Made by a program: the position numbers and the translations under genes. Below the pieces are notes generated by a model, which worked only from the letters and a program-made list of their open reading frames with translations, was not told the origin of the DNA and made no database searches. A stretch of 64,000 bases of DNA from Escherichia whittamii (GTDB lineage Bacteria > Pseudomonadota > Gammaproteobacteria > Enterobacterales > Enterobacteriaceae), in the NCBI RefSeq assembly GCF_014836715.1, contig NZ_JACSQI010000001.1, positions 62,001 through 126,000 of the forward strand. The letters run 5' to 3'. The first letter of the stretch is position 1. Each line of letters opens with the position of its first letter. Below are positions 48,135 to 59,957 of the stretch, one piece after another.

Positions 48135-49520
48135 ATGAATATTTCACAGCTCACCGCCCTGTGTCTGCGTTACCAGGGGGTCTTACTGGATGCCAGCGAA
48201 GAAGTGGTTCATGTTGCGGTGGTCGACGCCCCCTCACATGAGTTGCTGGATGCATTGTATTTCGCTACCACTAAACGTATTGAGATTACCTGCTGGACGC
48301 GCCAACAAATGGAAGGTCACGCCAGTCGCTCACAACAGACATTGCCCGTGGCCGTTCACGATAAGCATCAGCCCAAAGCAGAGTTGCTGACTCATACGTT
48401 GCAATCTGCACTGGAACAACGCGCATCTGATATTCATATCGAACCAGCGGACAATAGCTATCGCATCCGCTTGCGTATCGACGGCGTGCTGCATCCTTTA
48501 CCTGATATTTCACTGGATGCCGGGGTCGCTTTAACCGCCAGGTTAAAAGTGCTGGGAAGCCTGGATATTGCAGAACATCGCCTGCCGCAAGACGGGCAAT
48601 TCACTGTCGAACTGACGGGGAACGCCGTCTCATTTCGCATTGCTACCTTGCCATGTCGCGGCGGTGAAAAGGTAGTATTACGGTTGTTACAGCAGGTGGA
48701 CCAGGCGCTGAATGTCAACACGCTGGGGATGCAACCGTCACAACTGACGGACTTTACCCACGCCTTGCAGCAACCACAGGGGCTGGTGCTGGTAACAGGC
48801 CCAACCGGAAGCGGCAAAACAGTCACGCTGTATAGCGCCCTGCAAACGCTGAATACCGCTGATATTAATATTTGCAGCGTGGAAGATCCGGTTGAGATCC
48901 CCATCGCCGGGATAAACCAGACGCAAATCCATCCGCGTGCCGGTCTTACCTTTCAGGGCGTTTTGCGTGCGTTATTGCGCCAGGACCCCGACGTCATCAT
49001 GATCGGAGAGATCCGCGATGGCGAAACGGCAGAAATCGCCATTAAAGCCGCACAAACGGGTCATCTGGTATTGTCCACGCTACACACCAACTCCACCTGC
49101 GAAACACTGGTACGTTTACAGCAAATGGGCGTTGCCCGCTGGATGCTCTCGTCGGCCCTCACTCTGGTAATAGCCCAGCGTCTGGTACGTAAACTTTGCC
49201 CGCATTGTCGCCAACGGCAAGAGGAACCGATTCGTCTTCCAGACAATATATGGTCATCTCCGCTGTCCCGCTGGCAGGCACCAGGTTGTGAACATTGCTA
49301 CCACGGTTTTTATGGTCGTACCGCCCTGTTTGAAGTTCTGCCCATTACGCCAGCCATACGCCAGCTTATTTCCTCTAATGCTGAAGTTGGATCGCTGGAA
49401 ACACACGCCAAGCGGACAGGGATGCGCACACTTTTTGAAAACGGCTGCCTGGCCGTGGAACAGGGCTTAACCACCTTTGAAGAGTTAATCCGCGTGTTGG
49501 GGATGCCGCATGGCGAATAA
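48135..49520 (+). CDS. hofB: HofB, type IV pilus assembly ATPase
   Basis: HofB is a PilB/GspE-class hexameric ATPase driving pilus extension. In its 461 residues Walker A GPTGSGKTVT (near residue 222), the Asp box region ICSVEDPVEIP, Walker B with VIMIGEIRDGETAE, and the His box (VLSTLHTNS) are all clear. The CPHC / CEHC four-cysteine zinc site near the C-terminus is intact. The N-terminal domain is short compared with PilB, as in K-12. The end overlaps hofC by 11 bases. Confidence 0.95.
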   Translation: MNISQLTALCLRYQGVLLDASEEVVHVAVVDAPSHELLDALYFATTKRIEITCWTRQQMEGHASRSQQTLPVAVHDKHQPKAELLTHTLQSALEQRASDIHIEPADNSYRIRLRIDGVLHPLPDISLDAGVALTARLKVLGSLDIAEHRLPQDGQFTVELTGNAVSFRIATLPCRGGEKVVLRLLQQVDQALNVNTLGMQPSQLTDFTHALQQPQGLVLVTGPTGSGKTVTLYSALQTLNTADINICSVEDPVEIPIAGINQTQIHPRAGLTFQGVLRALLRQDPDVIMIGEIRDGETAEIAIKAAQTGHLVLSTLHTNSTCETLVRLQQMGVARWMLSSALTLVIAQRLVRKLCPHCRQRQEEPIRLPDNIWSSPLSRWQAPGCEHCYHGFYGRTALFEVLPITPAIRQLISSNAEVGSLETHAKRTGMRTLFENGCLAVEQGLTTFEELIRVLGMPHGE

Positions 49521-50712
49521 GCAACTCTGGCGATGGCATGGCATAACTCGTGACGGCAACGCGCAAGATGGGATGCAATGGTCAGAGAGTCGCGCTTTGC
49601 TACTTTTGGATCTACAGCAGCAAAGGGTTACCCCACTGCACCTGAAGCGAGTCAATATCAGTTCTGCACAGTGGCGCGGAGATAAAAGCGCGGAAGTCAT
49701 TCATCAACTGGCGACGCTACTTAAAGCCGGGTTAACGCTTTCTGAAGGGCTGGCACTGCTGGCTGAACAGCATCCAAGTAAGCAATGGCAGGCATTGTTG
49801 CAATCGCTGGCTCACGATCTCGAACAGGGCGTGGCCTTTTCCAGTGCCTTATTGCCCTGGTCAGAGGTTTTTCCGCCACTTTACCAGTCGATGATCCGCA
49901 CGGGGGAAATGACCGGTAAGCTGGATGAATGCTGCTTTGAACTGGCGCGTCAGCAAAAAGCCCAGCGCCAGTTGGCCGACAAAGTGAAATCAGCGTTGCG
50001 TTACCCCATTATCATTTTAACGATGGCGATAATGGTCGTTGTGGCAATGCTGCATTTTGTTCTGCCTGAATTTGCCGCTATCTATAAAACCTTTAACACA
50101 CCGCTACCTGCACTAACGCAGGGGATCATGACGCTGGCAGACTTTAGTGGCGAATGGGGCTGGCTGTTGATAGTGCTCGGCTTTCTGTTGGCGATAGCCA
50201 ACAAGCTGCTGATGCGTCGCCCAACCTGGCTTATTGCGCGGCAGAAATGGTTATTACGCATCCCGATTATGGGAGCCCTGATGCGGGGACAAAAACTCAC
50301 GCAGATCTTTACGATTCTGGCACTGACACAAAGTGCGGGGATTACTTTTTTGCAGGGGGTTGAGAGCGTCAGAGAGACGATACGCTGCCCGTACTGGGCG
50401 CAACTTCTGACACAAATTCAGCATGATATCAGTAACGGTCAGCCCATCTGGCTGGCGCTAAAAAATGCAGGGGAGTTTAGCTCGCTCTGTTTGCAGTTAG
50501 TGAGAACAGGAGAGACATCCGGGTCGCTGGATCTCATGCTGGAGAATCTTGCCCATCATCATCGGGATAACACGCTGGCCCTGGCAGATAACCTTGCCGC
50601 CTTACTGGAACCAGCGTTGCTGGTCATTACCGGAGGAATTATCGGTACGTTAGTAGTGGCAATGTATCTGCCAATTTTCCATCTGGGCGATGCGATGAGT
50701 GGGGCGGGATAA
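49510..50712 (+). CDS. hofC: HofC, type IV pilus inner-membrane platform protein
   Basis: HofC (400 residues) is the PilC/GspF-type inner-membrane platform on which the ATPase acts. It has two repeated cytoplasmic helical domains (LATLLKAGLTLSEGLALLAE and LALTQSAGITFLQGVESV) and three membrane segments (for example PIIILTMAIMVVVAMLHFVLP and the C-terminal GIIGTLVVAMYLPIFHLGD). It ends the ppdD-hofBC operon. Other parts of the pilus system lie elsewhere in E. coli. Confidence 0.94.
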   Translation: MANKQLWRWHGITRDGNAQDGMQWSESRALLLLDLQQQRVTPLHLKRVNISSAQWRGDKSAEVIHQLATLLKAGLTLSEGLALLAEQHPSKQWQALLQSLAHDLEQGVAFSSALLPWSEVFPPLYQSMIRTGEMTGKLDECCFELARQQKAQRQLADKVKSALRYPIIILTMAIMVVVAMLHFVLPEFAAIYKTFNTPLPALTQGIMTLADFSGEWGWLLIVLGFLLAIANKLLMRRPTWLIARQKWLLRIPIMGALMRGQKLTQIFTILALTQSAGITFLQGVESVRETIRCPYWAQLLTQIQHDISNGQPIWLALKNAGEFSSLCLQLVRTGETSGSLDLMLENLAHHHRDNTLALADNLAALLEPALLVITGGIIGTLVVAMYLPIFHLGDAMSGAG

Positions 50713-50738
50713 TGCTGGCGTGTTGCTCCACGCCAGCA
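50713..50738. terminator. Bidirectional terminator between hofC and guaC
   Basis: A perfect 10-bp stem (TGCTGGCGTG / CACGCCAGCA) with a 6-base loop begins immediately after the hofC stop codon and lies nine bases from the guaC stop. There is no T-run on the plus side. Confidence 0.7.
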
Positions 50739-50746
50739 TTGGGAGA

Positions 50747-51790
50747 TTACAGGTTATTGAAGATGCGGTTTTCTTGTTCCAGTACGCGGATAAACGTGGT
50801 GCGCTTGGTCAACTCTTTCAGGCGTGAAGCCCCAACGTAAGTGCAGGCTGAACGCAGGCCGCCTAAAATATCACGCGCGGTATTTTCAACCGGACCGCGC
50901 AGAGGCAGCTTAACGGTTTTACCTTCTGCTGCGCGATATTCCGCAACGCCGCCAACGTGACGTTTCATCGCAGACTCGGAGCTCATACCGTAGAACAGCA
51001 TAAATTTCTCGCCGTTCTCTTCAACAATACGGCCGCCGCTCTCTTCGTGACCCGCCAGCATTCCGCCCAGCATTACGAAATCGGCACCGCCACCAAAAGC
51101 TTTAGCCACATCGCCCGGTGTGGTACAACCGCCATCGCTGACGATCATCCCGCCCAGACCGTGCGCGGCATCGGCACATTCGATCACCGCAGAAAGCTGC
51201 GGATAACCGACGCCCGTTTTCACGCGAGTTGTACAAACAGAGCCAGGGCCAATGCCAACTTTAACGATATCGGCACCGGAGAGGATAAGCTCCTCACACA
51301 TTTCGCCAGTTACCACATTACCTGCACAAATGGTTTTGGTCGGCCACGCTTCACGTGCCTTCGCAACAAACTGCACGAAGTGCTCAGAATATCCATTCGC
51401 AACATCAATACAAACGAAGTTTAACGCCGGATTCAGGTCGAGAATTTGTTTAGTTTTTTCGAAATCCGCATCAGACGTGCCAGTAGAAACCATCACATGT
51501 TTCAGCACATCAGCGGAAGAATTGTTGATAAACGCTTGCCACTCTTCAACAGAGTAATGTTTATGTACAGCGGTCAGAATATCGAAAGAAGCCAGTGCCG
51601 TAGCCATAGTAAAAGTGCCTACGGTGTCCATATTTGCGGCGATAATCGGCACGCCGGACCAGCTTTGACCTGAATGTTTGAAGGTGAATTGACGTTCCAG
51701 TTCAACATCGGAACGGCTTTTAAGAGTAGAGCGTTTAGGGCGGATGAGGACGTCTTTAAAACCTAACTTCAGATCTTCTTCGATACGCAT
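50747..51790 (-). CDS. guaC: GMP reductase
   Basis: GuaC deaminates GMP to IMP with NADPH and so links guanine and adenine nucleotide pools. The 347-residue barrel enzyme carries the catalytic cysteine C186 in GPGSVCTTR, the IMP-binding [11 protein letters not shown] strand and the [10 protein letters not shown] phosphate loop. It is divergent from coaE across 224 bases. Confidence 0.97.
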   Translation of the reverse strand: MRIEEDLKLGFKDVLIRPKRSTLKSRSDVELERQFTFKHSGQSWSGVPIIAANMDTVGTFTMATALASFDILTAVHKHYSVEEWQAFINNSSADVLKHVMVSTGTSDADFEKTKQILDLNPALNFVCIDVANGYSEHFVQFVAKAREAWPTKTICAGNVVTGEMCEELILSGADIVKVGIGPGSVCTTRVKTGVGYPQLSAVIECADAAHGLGGMIVSDGGCTTPGDVAKAFGGGADFVMLGGMLAGHEESGGRIVEENGEKFMLFYGMSSESAMKRHVGGVAEYRAAEGKTVKLPLRGPVENTARDILGGLRSACTYVGASRLKELTKRTTFIRVLEQENRIFNNL

Positions 51791-52014
51791 GTGCAGATTC
51801 CTGGGGTTAATGGCTATAAGGGTAAGAGCGCAACTCCAGTGACGCTATCATACGCACTAATCGATATGGCGCAAGACTGCGAAATTGTCTTTTTTTACGC
51901 TACAATCCCATAAATTTACCTGGTAAATAGTGGGCGAACGTTTCATCAATTTCGCTTTCGCGCGCTCTTTATTAACATTTTGATAATCATGATGAATTCC
52001 CAGGAATATAGATT

Positions 52015-52635
52015 ATGAGGTATACAGTTGCCTTAACAGGCGGCATTGGCAGTGGCAAGAGTACCGTTGCAAATGCATTTGCTGACCTCGGAATTAATGT
52101 CATTGATGCCGATATTATTGCGCGTCAGGTGGTTGAACCAGGTACACCTGCACTGCGTGCCATTGCTGAACACTTTGGCGCTGACATTATTGCTGCTGAT
52201 GGAACATTGCAACGTCGCACCTTGCGCGAACGGATCTTCGCCCATCCGGAAGAGAAAAACTGGCTTAATGCCCTGCTGCATCCTCTGATTCAGCAGGAGA
52301 CGCAACGCCAGATCCAGCAATCAACTTCACCTTATGTACTGTGGGTTGTGCCATTGCTGGTTGAAAATTCGCTGCATAAAAAAGCGAATCGTGTACTGGT
52401 GGTGGATGTCAGCCCAGAAACTCAGCTTATGCGCACTATGCAACGTGATGATGTCACTCGCGAGCATGTCGAACAAATTCTTGCTGCCCAGGCAACGCGC
52501 GAAGCCCGTCTTGCGGTGGCAGATGACGTCATTGATAATAACGGCACACCGAATGCTATTGCATCAGATGTTGCCCGCCTGCACGCACACTATATGCAAC
52601 TCGCGTCGCAGTTTGTCTCACAGGAAAAACCTTAA
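52015..52635 (+). CDS. coaE: Dephospho-CoA kinase
   Basis: CoaE phosphorylates dephospho-CoA in the last step of coenzyme A synthesis. It has 206 residues with the P-loop GGIGSGKST at residues 9-17, the acceptor-binding DAD (VIDADIIAR) and the lid region ([11 protein letters not shown]). The stop overlaps the zapD ATG by one base (TAATG), so translation is coupled in the coaE-zapD-yacG operon. It ties functionally to the pan genes at 10.7-14.0 kb. Confidence 0.97.
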   Translation: MRYTVALTGGIGSGKSTVANAFADLGINVIDADIIARQVVEPGTPALRAIAEHFGADIIAADGTLQRRTLRERIFAHPEEKNWLNALLHPLIQQETQRQIQQSTSPYVLWVVPLLVENSLHKKANRVLVVDVSPETQLMRTMQRDDVTREHVEQILAAQATREARLAVADDVIDNNGTPNAIASDVARLHAHYMQLASQFVSQEKP

Positions 52636-53378
52636 TGCAGACCCAGGTCCTTTTTGAACATCCGCTAAATGAAAAAATGCGTACATGGCTGCGCATTGAG
52701 TTTTTAATTCAACAACTCACCGTAAATTTGCCTATTGCCAACTACGCTGGTGCTCTGCATTTCTTCCGTAATGTTAGTGAATTGCTGGATGTATTCGAGC
52801 GTGGAGAAGTTCGTACCGAGCTCTTGAAAGAGCTGGAACGTCAACAGCGTAAACTCCAGACCTGGATTGGTGTGCCTGGCGTGGACCAAAGCCGTATTGA
52901 AGCATTAATTCAGCAGTTGAAGGCCGCAGGTAGCGTGCTGATTTCCGCGCCGCGTATCGGGCAATTTCTGCGTGAAGACAGGATGATAGCCCTGGTGCGC
53001 CAGCGTCTGAGCATTCCCGGCGGTTGTTGCAGCTTTGATTTACCTACGTTGCATATCTGGTTGCATTTACCCCAGTCGCAGCGCGACAGTCAGGTAGAAA
53101 CCTGGATTGCCAGCCTGAGCCCGCTGACACAGGCACTTACAATGGTGTTAGATTTGATTCGTCAGTCGGCACCGTTCCGCAAACTGACCAGTCTGAACGG
53201 TTTTTATCAGGATAATGGCGAAGACGCCGATTTGTTACGCCTGAATCTGGCGCTCGATTCACAGCTTTATCCGCAAATTTCCGGTCATAAGAGCCGTTTT
53301 GCCATTCGCTTTATGCCGCTGGACAGTGAAAATGGACAAGTACCGGAACGTCTGGATTTCGAACTGGCCTGTTGCTAA
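52635..53378 (+). CDS. zapD: ZapD, FtsZ-associated cell division protein
   Basis: ZapD cross-links FtsZ filaments by binding the FtsZ C-terminal peptide, promoting bundles at the division site. It has 247 residues: an alpha-helical N-terminal domain ([16 protein letters not shown]) and a beta-rich C-terminal domain with the basic patch used for FtsZ binding. It has no signal or membrane segment. It lies in the coaE operon. Its target FtsZ is encoded about 5 kb away in this window. Confidence 0.95.
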   Translation: MQTQVLFEHPLNEKMRTWLRIEFLIQQLTVNLPIANYAGALHFFRNVSELLDVFERGEVRTELLKELERQQRKLQTWIGVPGVDQSRIEALIQQLKAAGSVLISAPRIGQFLREDRMIALVRQRLSIPGGCCSFDLPTLHIWLHLPQSQRDSQVETWIASLSPLTQALTMVLDLIRQSAPFRKLTSLNGFYQDNGEDADLLRLNLALDSQLYPQISGHKSRFAIRFMPLDSENGQVPERLDFELACC

Positions 53379-53387
53379 GGAGTAAAA

Positions 53388-53585
53388 ATGTCTGAAACTA
53401 TTACGGTGAGTTGCCCAACCTGCGGGAAAACGGTGGTGTGGGGTGAAGTCAGCCCATTTCGGCCATTTTGTTCCAAACGCTGCCAGTTGATTGACCTCGG
53501 AGAATGGGCTGCTGAAGAGAAACGAATCCCCAGCAGTGGCGATCTTTCTGAGTCCGATGACTGGAGCGAAGAGCCAAAGCAGTGA
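53388..53585 (+). CDS. yacG: YacG, zinc-binding DNA gyrase inhibitor
   Basis: This 65-residue protein binds one zinc through CPTC and CSKRC cysteines (Cys-x2-Cys, Cys-x3-Cys type) and is known to bind GyrB and inhibit gyrase. The zinc core is followed by [15 protein letters not shown] and an acidic disordered tail. AAGGAG lies 6-11 bases before the ATG. It ends the coaE-zapD-yacG operon and is followed within five bases by REP sequences. Confidence 0.95.
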   Translation: MSETITVSCPTCGKTVVWGEVSPFRPFCSKRCQLIDLGEWAAEEKRIPSSGDLSESDDWSEEPKQ

Positions 53586-53589
53586 CATT

Positions 53590-53768
53590 TGTCTGATGTC
53601 GCATCAGGCATCGTGTGTAAATGTCGGATGCGGCGTAAACGCCTTATCCGACCTACAAAACCCAATTTATCAATGAGTTAGAAAACTACCCAGGCCTGAT
53701 AAAACGCGCCAGCGTCGCATCAGGCAGCTTGTGCAAATGTCGGATGCGGCGTAAACGCCTTATCCGAC
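53590..53768. repeat. BIME with two REP pairs between yacG and mutT
   Basis: Two direct copies of a 35-base REP unit (beginning AAATGTCGGATGCGGCGTAA and running through CGCCTTATCCGAC) occur at about 53620-53656 and 53734-53768, interleaved with facing arms containing GTCGCATCAGGC and GCATCAGGCAGC. The last unit stops exactly at the mutT stop codon. No IHF-like core of the acnB/lpd type is present. Confidence 0.85.
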
Positions 53769-54158
53769 TTAAAGACGTCGAAGCTTCGCAATTACCGGTT
53801 CATTGGCTGGCGGAAAATCTTCTGCATTGAGGCTGGTCAGCGCCATCCACTCACCGGGCTGCCCCTCTTTCCCCCACGGTTCCCCTTCCCAGCACTCGAC
53901 CAGCCAGAACCACAGTGTGATATGCCTGTCAGAGAACTGATACTCCAGCTTTTCAAACAGCGAAAAACGTTGTGGAGTAACTCCGACTTCTTCCTGAAGC
54001 TCCCGCACCATCGCTTGTTCTGCCGTTTCTCCCGTTTCTATTTTACCGCCCGGAAACTCCAGCTTATTTGCCATGTGCGCATCTGCGGCGCGACGGGTTA
54101 TAAAGATTTCGTTGTTTTCGTTGCGAATAATACCTACCGCGATTTGCAGTTTTTTCAT
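53769..54158 (-). CDS. mutT: 8-oxo-dGTP diphosphatase MutT
   Basis: MutT hydrolyses 8-oxo-dGTP and so prevents A:T to C:G mutations. The 129-residue protein carries the complete Nudix box (GGKIETGETAEQAMVRELQEE-VG). Compared with K-12 as I recall it, many surface positions differ (for example TSLNAEDF, KLRRL), more than in most neighbours. Its 3' end abuts a REP unit. It lies downstream of secA in the same direction. Confidence 0.96.
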   Translation of the reverse strand: MKKLQIAVGIIRNENNEIFITRRAADAHMANKLEFPGGKIETGETAEQAMVRELQEEVGVTPQRFSLFEKLEYQFSDRHITLWFWLVECWEGEPWGKEGQPGEWMALTSLNAEDFPPANEPVIAKLRRL

Positions 54159-54174
54159 TGTCTTAAGCCTATAA

Positions 54175-54200
54175 AAAAGGCGCAGAATCCTGCGCCTTTT
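54175..54200 (-). terminator. secA terminator
   Basis: AAAAGGCGCAG / CTGCGCCTTTT, a perfect 11-bp stem with a 4-base loop between the secA stop and the mutT start. On the minus strand it ends in a T-run. Confidence 0.85.
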
Positions 54201-54217
54201 ATTTCAACAATTAGCTT

Positions 54218-56923
54218 TTATTGCAGGCGACCATGGCACTGCTTGTATTTTTTACCAGAACCGCACGGGCAAGGATCGTTACGTCCAACTTTACGGTCGC
54301 CGGTTTGCGCTGCCAACGCACCTGCGGCTGCAGCGTCGTCATCCTGATGACTAAGCTGCTGCATTTGCGCTAAACGTTCAGCTTCCATACGACGCTGCTG
54401 CTCAAGCTCTTCAACTTCTTCCGGCATGCGTACTTGTACTTTGCTCAACGTGCTGATGACTTCATATTTCAACGATTCCAGCATCGCCGCAAACATGGAG
54501 AACGATTCACGTTTGTATTCCTGCTTCGGATCTTTCTGCGCGTAGCCACGCAGGTGGATACCCTGGCGCAGATAGTCCATCGCCGCCAGATGCTCTTTCC
54601 ACAGGGAGTCAAGCGTTTGCAGCATCACTCCTTTCTCGAAGTGACGCATCATCTCAGCACCAACCACTTCTTCTTTACGCTGATACACTTCGATGGACTG
54701 CTCCAGGATACGCTCACGCAGCGTCTCTTCATGCAGTTCCGGCTCTTTGTCCAGCCACTCGGCAATCGGCAAATCAAGATCGAAGTCGTTTTTCAAACGC
54801 TCTTGCAAACCTGGAATATCCCACATTTCTTCCAGTGACTGTGGCGGAATGTAGGCATCGATGGTCGCTTTGAACACATCTTCACGAATGCTGTTGATGG
54901 TTTCACTCACATCGCTGACATCCAGCAGTTCGTTACGCTGGGAGTAAATGGCGCGACGCTGATCGTTAGCGACGTCATCGTATTCCAGCAGCTGTTTACG
55001 AATGTCGAAGTTACGGCTTTCAACTTTACGCTGGGCGTTGGCGATCGCTTTGGTTACCCACGGGTGCTCAATGGCTTCGCCTGGTTTCATACCCAGCTTA
55101 CGCATCATGCCGGACACACGGTCAGAGGCAAAAATACGCATCAGCGCATCTTCCATCGACAGGTAAAAACGGGAAGAACCGGCATCCCCCTGACGACCAG
55201 AACGGCCGCGCAGCTGGTTATCGATACGACGAGATTCGTGACGCTCAGTACCGATGATATGCAAGCCACCTGCCGCCAGTACCGCGTCGTGACGCACCTG
55301 CCAGTCGGCTTTAATTTTTTCAATTTGCTCTGCGGTCGGGTTTTCCAGCGCGGCAACTTCCGCCTGCCAGCTACCACCAAGCACAATGTCAGTACCACGA
55401 CCCGCCATGTTGGTCGCGATGGTCACCGCAGCCGGATAGCCTGCCTGAGCAACGATTGCCGCTTCGTTGGCGTGGAATTTAGCATTCAGAACGTTGTGTT
55501 TGATACCAGCTTTGGTCAGCTCGTTTGATACCAGTTCCGATTTCTCGATAGAAATAGTACCAACCAGCACTGGCTGACCTTTCGCGGTACACTCTTTAAT
55601 ATCTTCAATGATCGCCTGAATTTTTTCCGCTTCGGTCATGTAGACCAGATCTGGCAGATCTTTACGAATCATCGGGCGGTTGGTCGGAACGACTACAGTA
55701 TCCAGCTTGTAGATGGAACTGAACTCGAAGGCTTCGGTATCAGCAGTACCGGTCATCCCCGCCAGTTTTTCATACAGACGGAAGTAGTTCTGGAAGGTGA
55801 TCGAAGCCAGCGTTTGGTTTTCGTTCTGGATCTGCACACCTTCTTTCGCTTCCACAGCCTGGTGCAGACCATCGGACCAGCGACGCCCCTGCATGGTACG
55901 ACCGGTATGTTCGTCAACGATGATAACTTCGCCATCTTTAACGATGTAATCGACGTCGCGGGTAAACAGCGCGTGAGCACGCAGCGCCGCCGTTACGTGG
56001 TGCATCAGCATAATATTGGCCGGAGAGTACAGCGACTCACCTTCATCCATAATGCCTTCTTTCACCAGCAGCTCTTCAATAAGTACCAGACCACGTTCGG
56101 TCAGGTTCACCTGGCGAGATTTTTCATCCACCGAGAAGTGCCCTTCGCCCTGGAAGGTTTCGGAGTCTTCTTTTTCCTGACGGATCAGGTGCGGAATGAT
56201 TTTATTTACGCGCTTATACATTTCCGAGCTGTCTTCTGCCGGGCCAGAAATGATCAGCGGTGTACGCGCTTCATCGATCAGGATGGAGTCCACTTCGTCC
56301 ACCAGCGCATAGTGCAGTTTACGCTGTACACGTTCTTCAGGGCTGAACGCCATGTTGTCGCGAAGGTAGTCAAAGCCGTATTCGTTGTTCGTACCGTAAG
56401 TGATGTCAGCCGCGTAAGCTTCACGCTTTGCCGGTGCTGGCATGCCCGGCAGGTTAATGCCGACGGTCAAGCCGAGGAATTCAAACAGCGGACGGTTGTT
56501 TTCGGCGTCACGTTGCGCCAGGTAATCGTTGACGGTAACAACGTGTACGCCTTTACCGGTTAATGCGTTCAGGTAAGCAGGCAGCGTTGCGGTCAGGGTT
56601 TTACCTTCACCTGTGCGCATTTCCGCAATGCAACGTTCATTAAGAACCATACCGCCGAGCAGCTGTACGTCGAAGTGACGCATGCCAAAAACACGCTTAC
56701 TGGCTTCACGCACAACAGCGAAGGCTTCCGGGATCAAGTTTTCCAGCACTTCGCCTTTTTCCAGACGCGCGCGGAACTCTGCCGTCTTCCCTTTCAGTTC
56801 TTCGTCGGAGAGTTTTTCCATCTCCGGTTCCATGGCATTGATAATGTTGACGACTTTGCGCATCCGGCGCAGGGTACGATCGTTACGACTACCGAAAACT
56901 TTAGTTAATAATTTGATTAGCAT
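54218..56923 (-). CDS. secA: SecA protein translocase ATPase
   Basis: SecA drives preproteins through SecYEG. The 901 residues show Walker A ([10 protein letters not shown] near 105), the DEAD-like Walker B ([14 protein letters not shown]), the preprotein crosslinking domain, the second nucleotide-binding fold ([14 protein letters not shown]), the two-helix finger region, a Glu/Gln-rich linker, and the C-terminal zinc site [14 protein letters not shown] that binds SecB. It is 61 bases downstream of secM, whose ribosome stalling exposes the secA ribosome binding site. Confidence 0.98.
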   Translation of the reverse strand: MLIKLLTKVFGSRNDRTLRRMRKVVNIINAMEPEMEKLSDEELKGKTAEFRARLEKGEVLENLIPEAFAVVREASKRVFGMRHFDVQLLGGMVLNERCIAEMRTGEGKTLTATLPAYLNALTGKGVHVVTVNDYLAQRDAENNRPLFEFLGLTVGINLPGMPAPAKREAYAADITYGTNNEYGFDYLRDNMAFSPEERVQRKLHYALVDEVDSILIDEARTPLIISGPAEDSSEMYKRVNKIIPHLIRQEKEDSETFQGEGHFSVDEKSRQVNLTERGLVLIEELLVKEGIMDEGESLYSPANIMLMHHVTAALRAHALFTRDVDYIVKDGEVIIVDEHTGRTMQGRRWSDGLHQAVEAKEGVQIQNENQTLASITFQNYFRLYEKLAGMTGTADTEAFEFSSIYKLDTVVVPTNRPMIRKDLPDLVYMTEAEKIQAIIEDIKECTAKGQPVLVGTISIEKSELVSNELTKAGIKHNVLNAKFHANEAAIVAQAGYPAAVTIATNMAGRGTDIVLGGSWQAEVAALENPTAEQIEKIKADWQVRHDAVLAAGGLHIIGTERHESRRIDNQLRGRSGRQGDAGSSRFYLSMEDALMRIFASDRVSGMMRKLGMKPGEAIEHPWVTKAIANAQRKVESRNFDIRKQLLEYDDVANDQRRAIYSQRNELLDVSDVSETINSIREDVFKATIDAYIPPQSLEEMWDIPGLQERLKNDFDLDLPIAEWLDKEPELHEETLRERILEQSIEVYQRKEEVVGAEMMRHFEKGVMLQTLDSLWKEHLAAMDYLRQGIHLRGYAQKDPKQEYKRESFSMFAAMLESLKYEVISTLSKVQVRMPEEVEELEQQRRMEAERLAQMQQLSHQDDDAAAAGALAAQTGDRKVGRNDPCPCGSGKKYKQCHGRLQ

Positions 56924-56984
56924 AATAAAATCTCAAACGCCCCGCATTACGGAGTAAATAAAATGAAGTAAAGGTTTATTGTTG

Positions 56985-57542
<558 letters not shown>

Positions 57543-57647
57543 TTATCATTAAAGCCAGAAGTCCACAGCAGTATTCAAGATAAGTAACACGTAAAAGTGC
57601 TTAAGAAAACAGCGTTCGCACCGATTTCTTACGACGCTGTAAAAACT

Positions 57648-57701
57648 CAAAAAAAAACGACTGGTTCACCTGGCCGGAGAGAGTGCCAGATTTGCCAGTC
57701 G
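57648..57701 (-). terminator. lpxC terminator
   Basis: On the minus strand CGACTGG (57701-57695) pairs with CCAGTCG (57664-57658) around an inner imperfect stem, followed by TTTTTTTTG. It lies 27 bases after the lpxC stop and separates lpxC from secM. Confidence 0.75.
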
Positions 57702-57727
57702 AATTTTATACGACAGTATAGATGTCG

Positions 57728-58666
<939 letters not shown>

Positions 58667-58745
58667 CTATCCAACCGAAGTGTACTATACATTCGGCAGG
58701 CCAGTTTAGCACAAAGAGCCTCGCAACCCAAATTCCAGCTAATTC

Positions 58746-59897
58746 TTAGTCAGCTTGCTTACGCAGGAATGCCGGGATATCCAGATAATCCGGCTCTTTC
58801 ACGGTTTGTGGCGTATTGTCGTTCACCACTTTGGCCACAGGCTTCTGCTCTTGCGTCAGCGGCGCCATACCATGCTGCTGGTAGCGATCCATCACTGGCT
58901 GTTGAACTTGCTTATTGGTCACCAGGGTAATTTCAGGACGTTTGTCCATGCCAATGCCCGTCGCAACCACAGTTACACGCAGTTCGTCGTTCATATCCGG
59001 GTCAAGAGAAGTACCGATAACCACGGTCGCGTTGTCCGAAGCAAATGCACGGATGGTGTTACCTACGGTTTCGAACTCATCCAGACGCAGGTCGAAGCCC
59101 GCAGTGATGTTAACCAGCACACCGCGCGCGCCAGACAGGTCGATATCTTCCAGCAGTGGAGAAGAAATAGCCATTTCAGCCGCTTCTTCCGCACGGTCTT
59201 CACCGCTCGCCACGCCAGAACCCATCATTGCGTAGCCCATTTCAGACATCACAGTACGTACGTCTGCAAAGTCCACGTTCATCAGACCCGGACGAGTAAT
59301 CAGTTCGGCGATACCCTGAACAGCGCCTTTCAGCACATCGTTAGCTGCGCCAAACGCGTCAAGCAGAGAGATACCGCGGCCCAGAACTTTCAGCAGTTTG
59401 TCGTTCGGGATTGTGATCAGTGAGTCCACATGTTTGGACAATTCAGTGATCCCCTGCTCCGCAAATGCCATGCGCTTCTTGCCTTCAAAGTTGAAAGGCT
59501 TGGTCACGACAGCAACGGTCAGAATACCTAAATCTTTAGCCACTTCAGCAACAACCGGCGCAGCACCTGTACCGGTGCCACCGCCCATGCCTGCTGCAAT
59601 AAAGACCATGTCTGCACCTTCCAGCGCCACACGCAGTGCATCACGATCCTCATCAGCCGCATTACGGCCAACTTCTGGATTAGCGCCAGCTCCCAGTCCT
59701 TTGGTGATACCACTACCGATCTGAATCGTCTGCCCAACCGCTGTTTTACGCAGCGCCTGTGCATCGGTATTTACCGCGAAAAATTCAACACCTTCAATGC
59801 GCTCACGCACCATGTGTTCAACAGCATTACCGCCGCCGCCGCCGACGCCGATGACTTTAATCACCGCGTCGTTGGTAAGTTCCATTGGTTCAAACAT
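58746..59897 (-). CDS. ftsZ: FtsZ, tubulin-like division protein
   Basis: FtsZ polymerises with GTP into the Z ring. The 383 residues contain the tubulin signature [10 protein letters not shown] near residue 105, the synergy-loop aspartates ([15 protein letters not shown]), a disordered linker and the conserved C-terminal peptide [14 protein letters not shown] that binds FtsA, ZipA, ZapD and others. The gene lies 60 bases downstream of ftsA and upstream of lpxC in the cell division cluster. Confidence 0.99.
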   Translation of the reverse strand: MFEPMELTNDAVIKVIGVGGGGGNAVEHMVRERIEGVEFFAVNTDAQALRKTAVGQTIQIGSGITKGLGAGANPEVGRNAADEDRDALRVALEGADMVFIAAGMGGGTGTGAAPVVAEVAKDLGILTVAVVTKPFNFEGKKRMAFAEQGITELSKHVDSLITIPNDKLLKVLGRGISLLDAFGAANDVLKGAVQGIAELITRPGLMNVDFADVRTVMSEMGYAMMGSGVASGEDRAEEAAEMAISSPLLEDIDLSGARGVLVNITAGFDLRLDEFETVGNTIRAFASDNATVVIGTSLDPDMNDELRVTVVATGIGMDKRPEITLVTNKQVQQPVMDRYQQHGMAPLTQEQKPVAKVVNDNTPQTVKEPDYLDIPAFLRKQAD

Positions 59898-59957
59898 AGT
59901 TTCTCTCCGATATGTGCCTGTCGCCTGAGGCCGTAATCACCGCCGGCCTCATAAAAA

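Noticed and set aside
49510-49520. Possible frameshift joining hofB and hofC
   Set aside because: Both frames are complete and full length with proper ends; the 11-base overlap is ordinary translational coupling.
53590-53768. Regularly spaced repeats considered as a CRISPR array
   Set aside because: The units are palindromic REP sequences with only two direct copies and no cas genes; typical spacers are missing.
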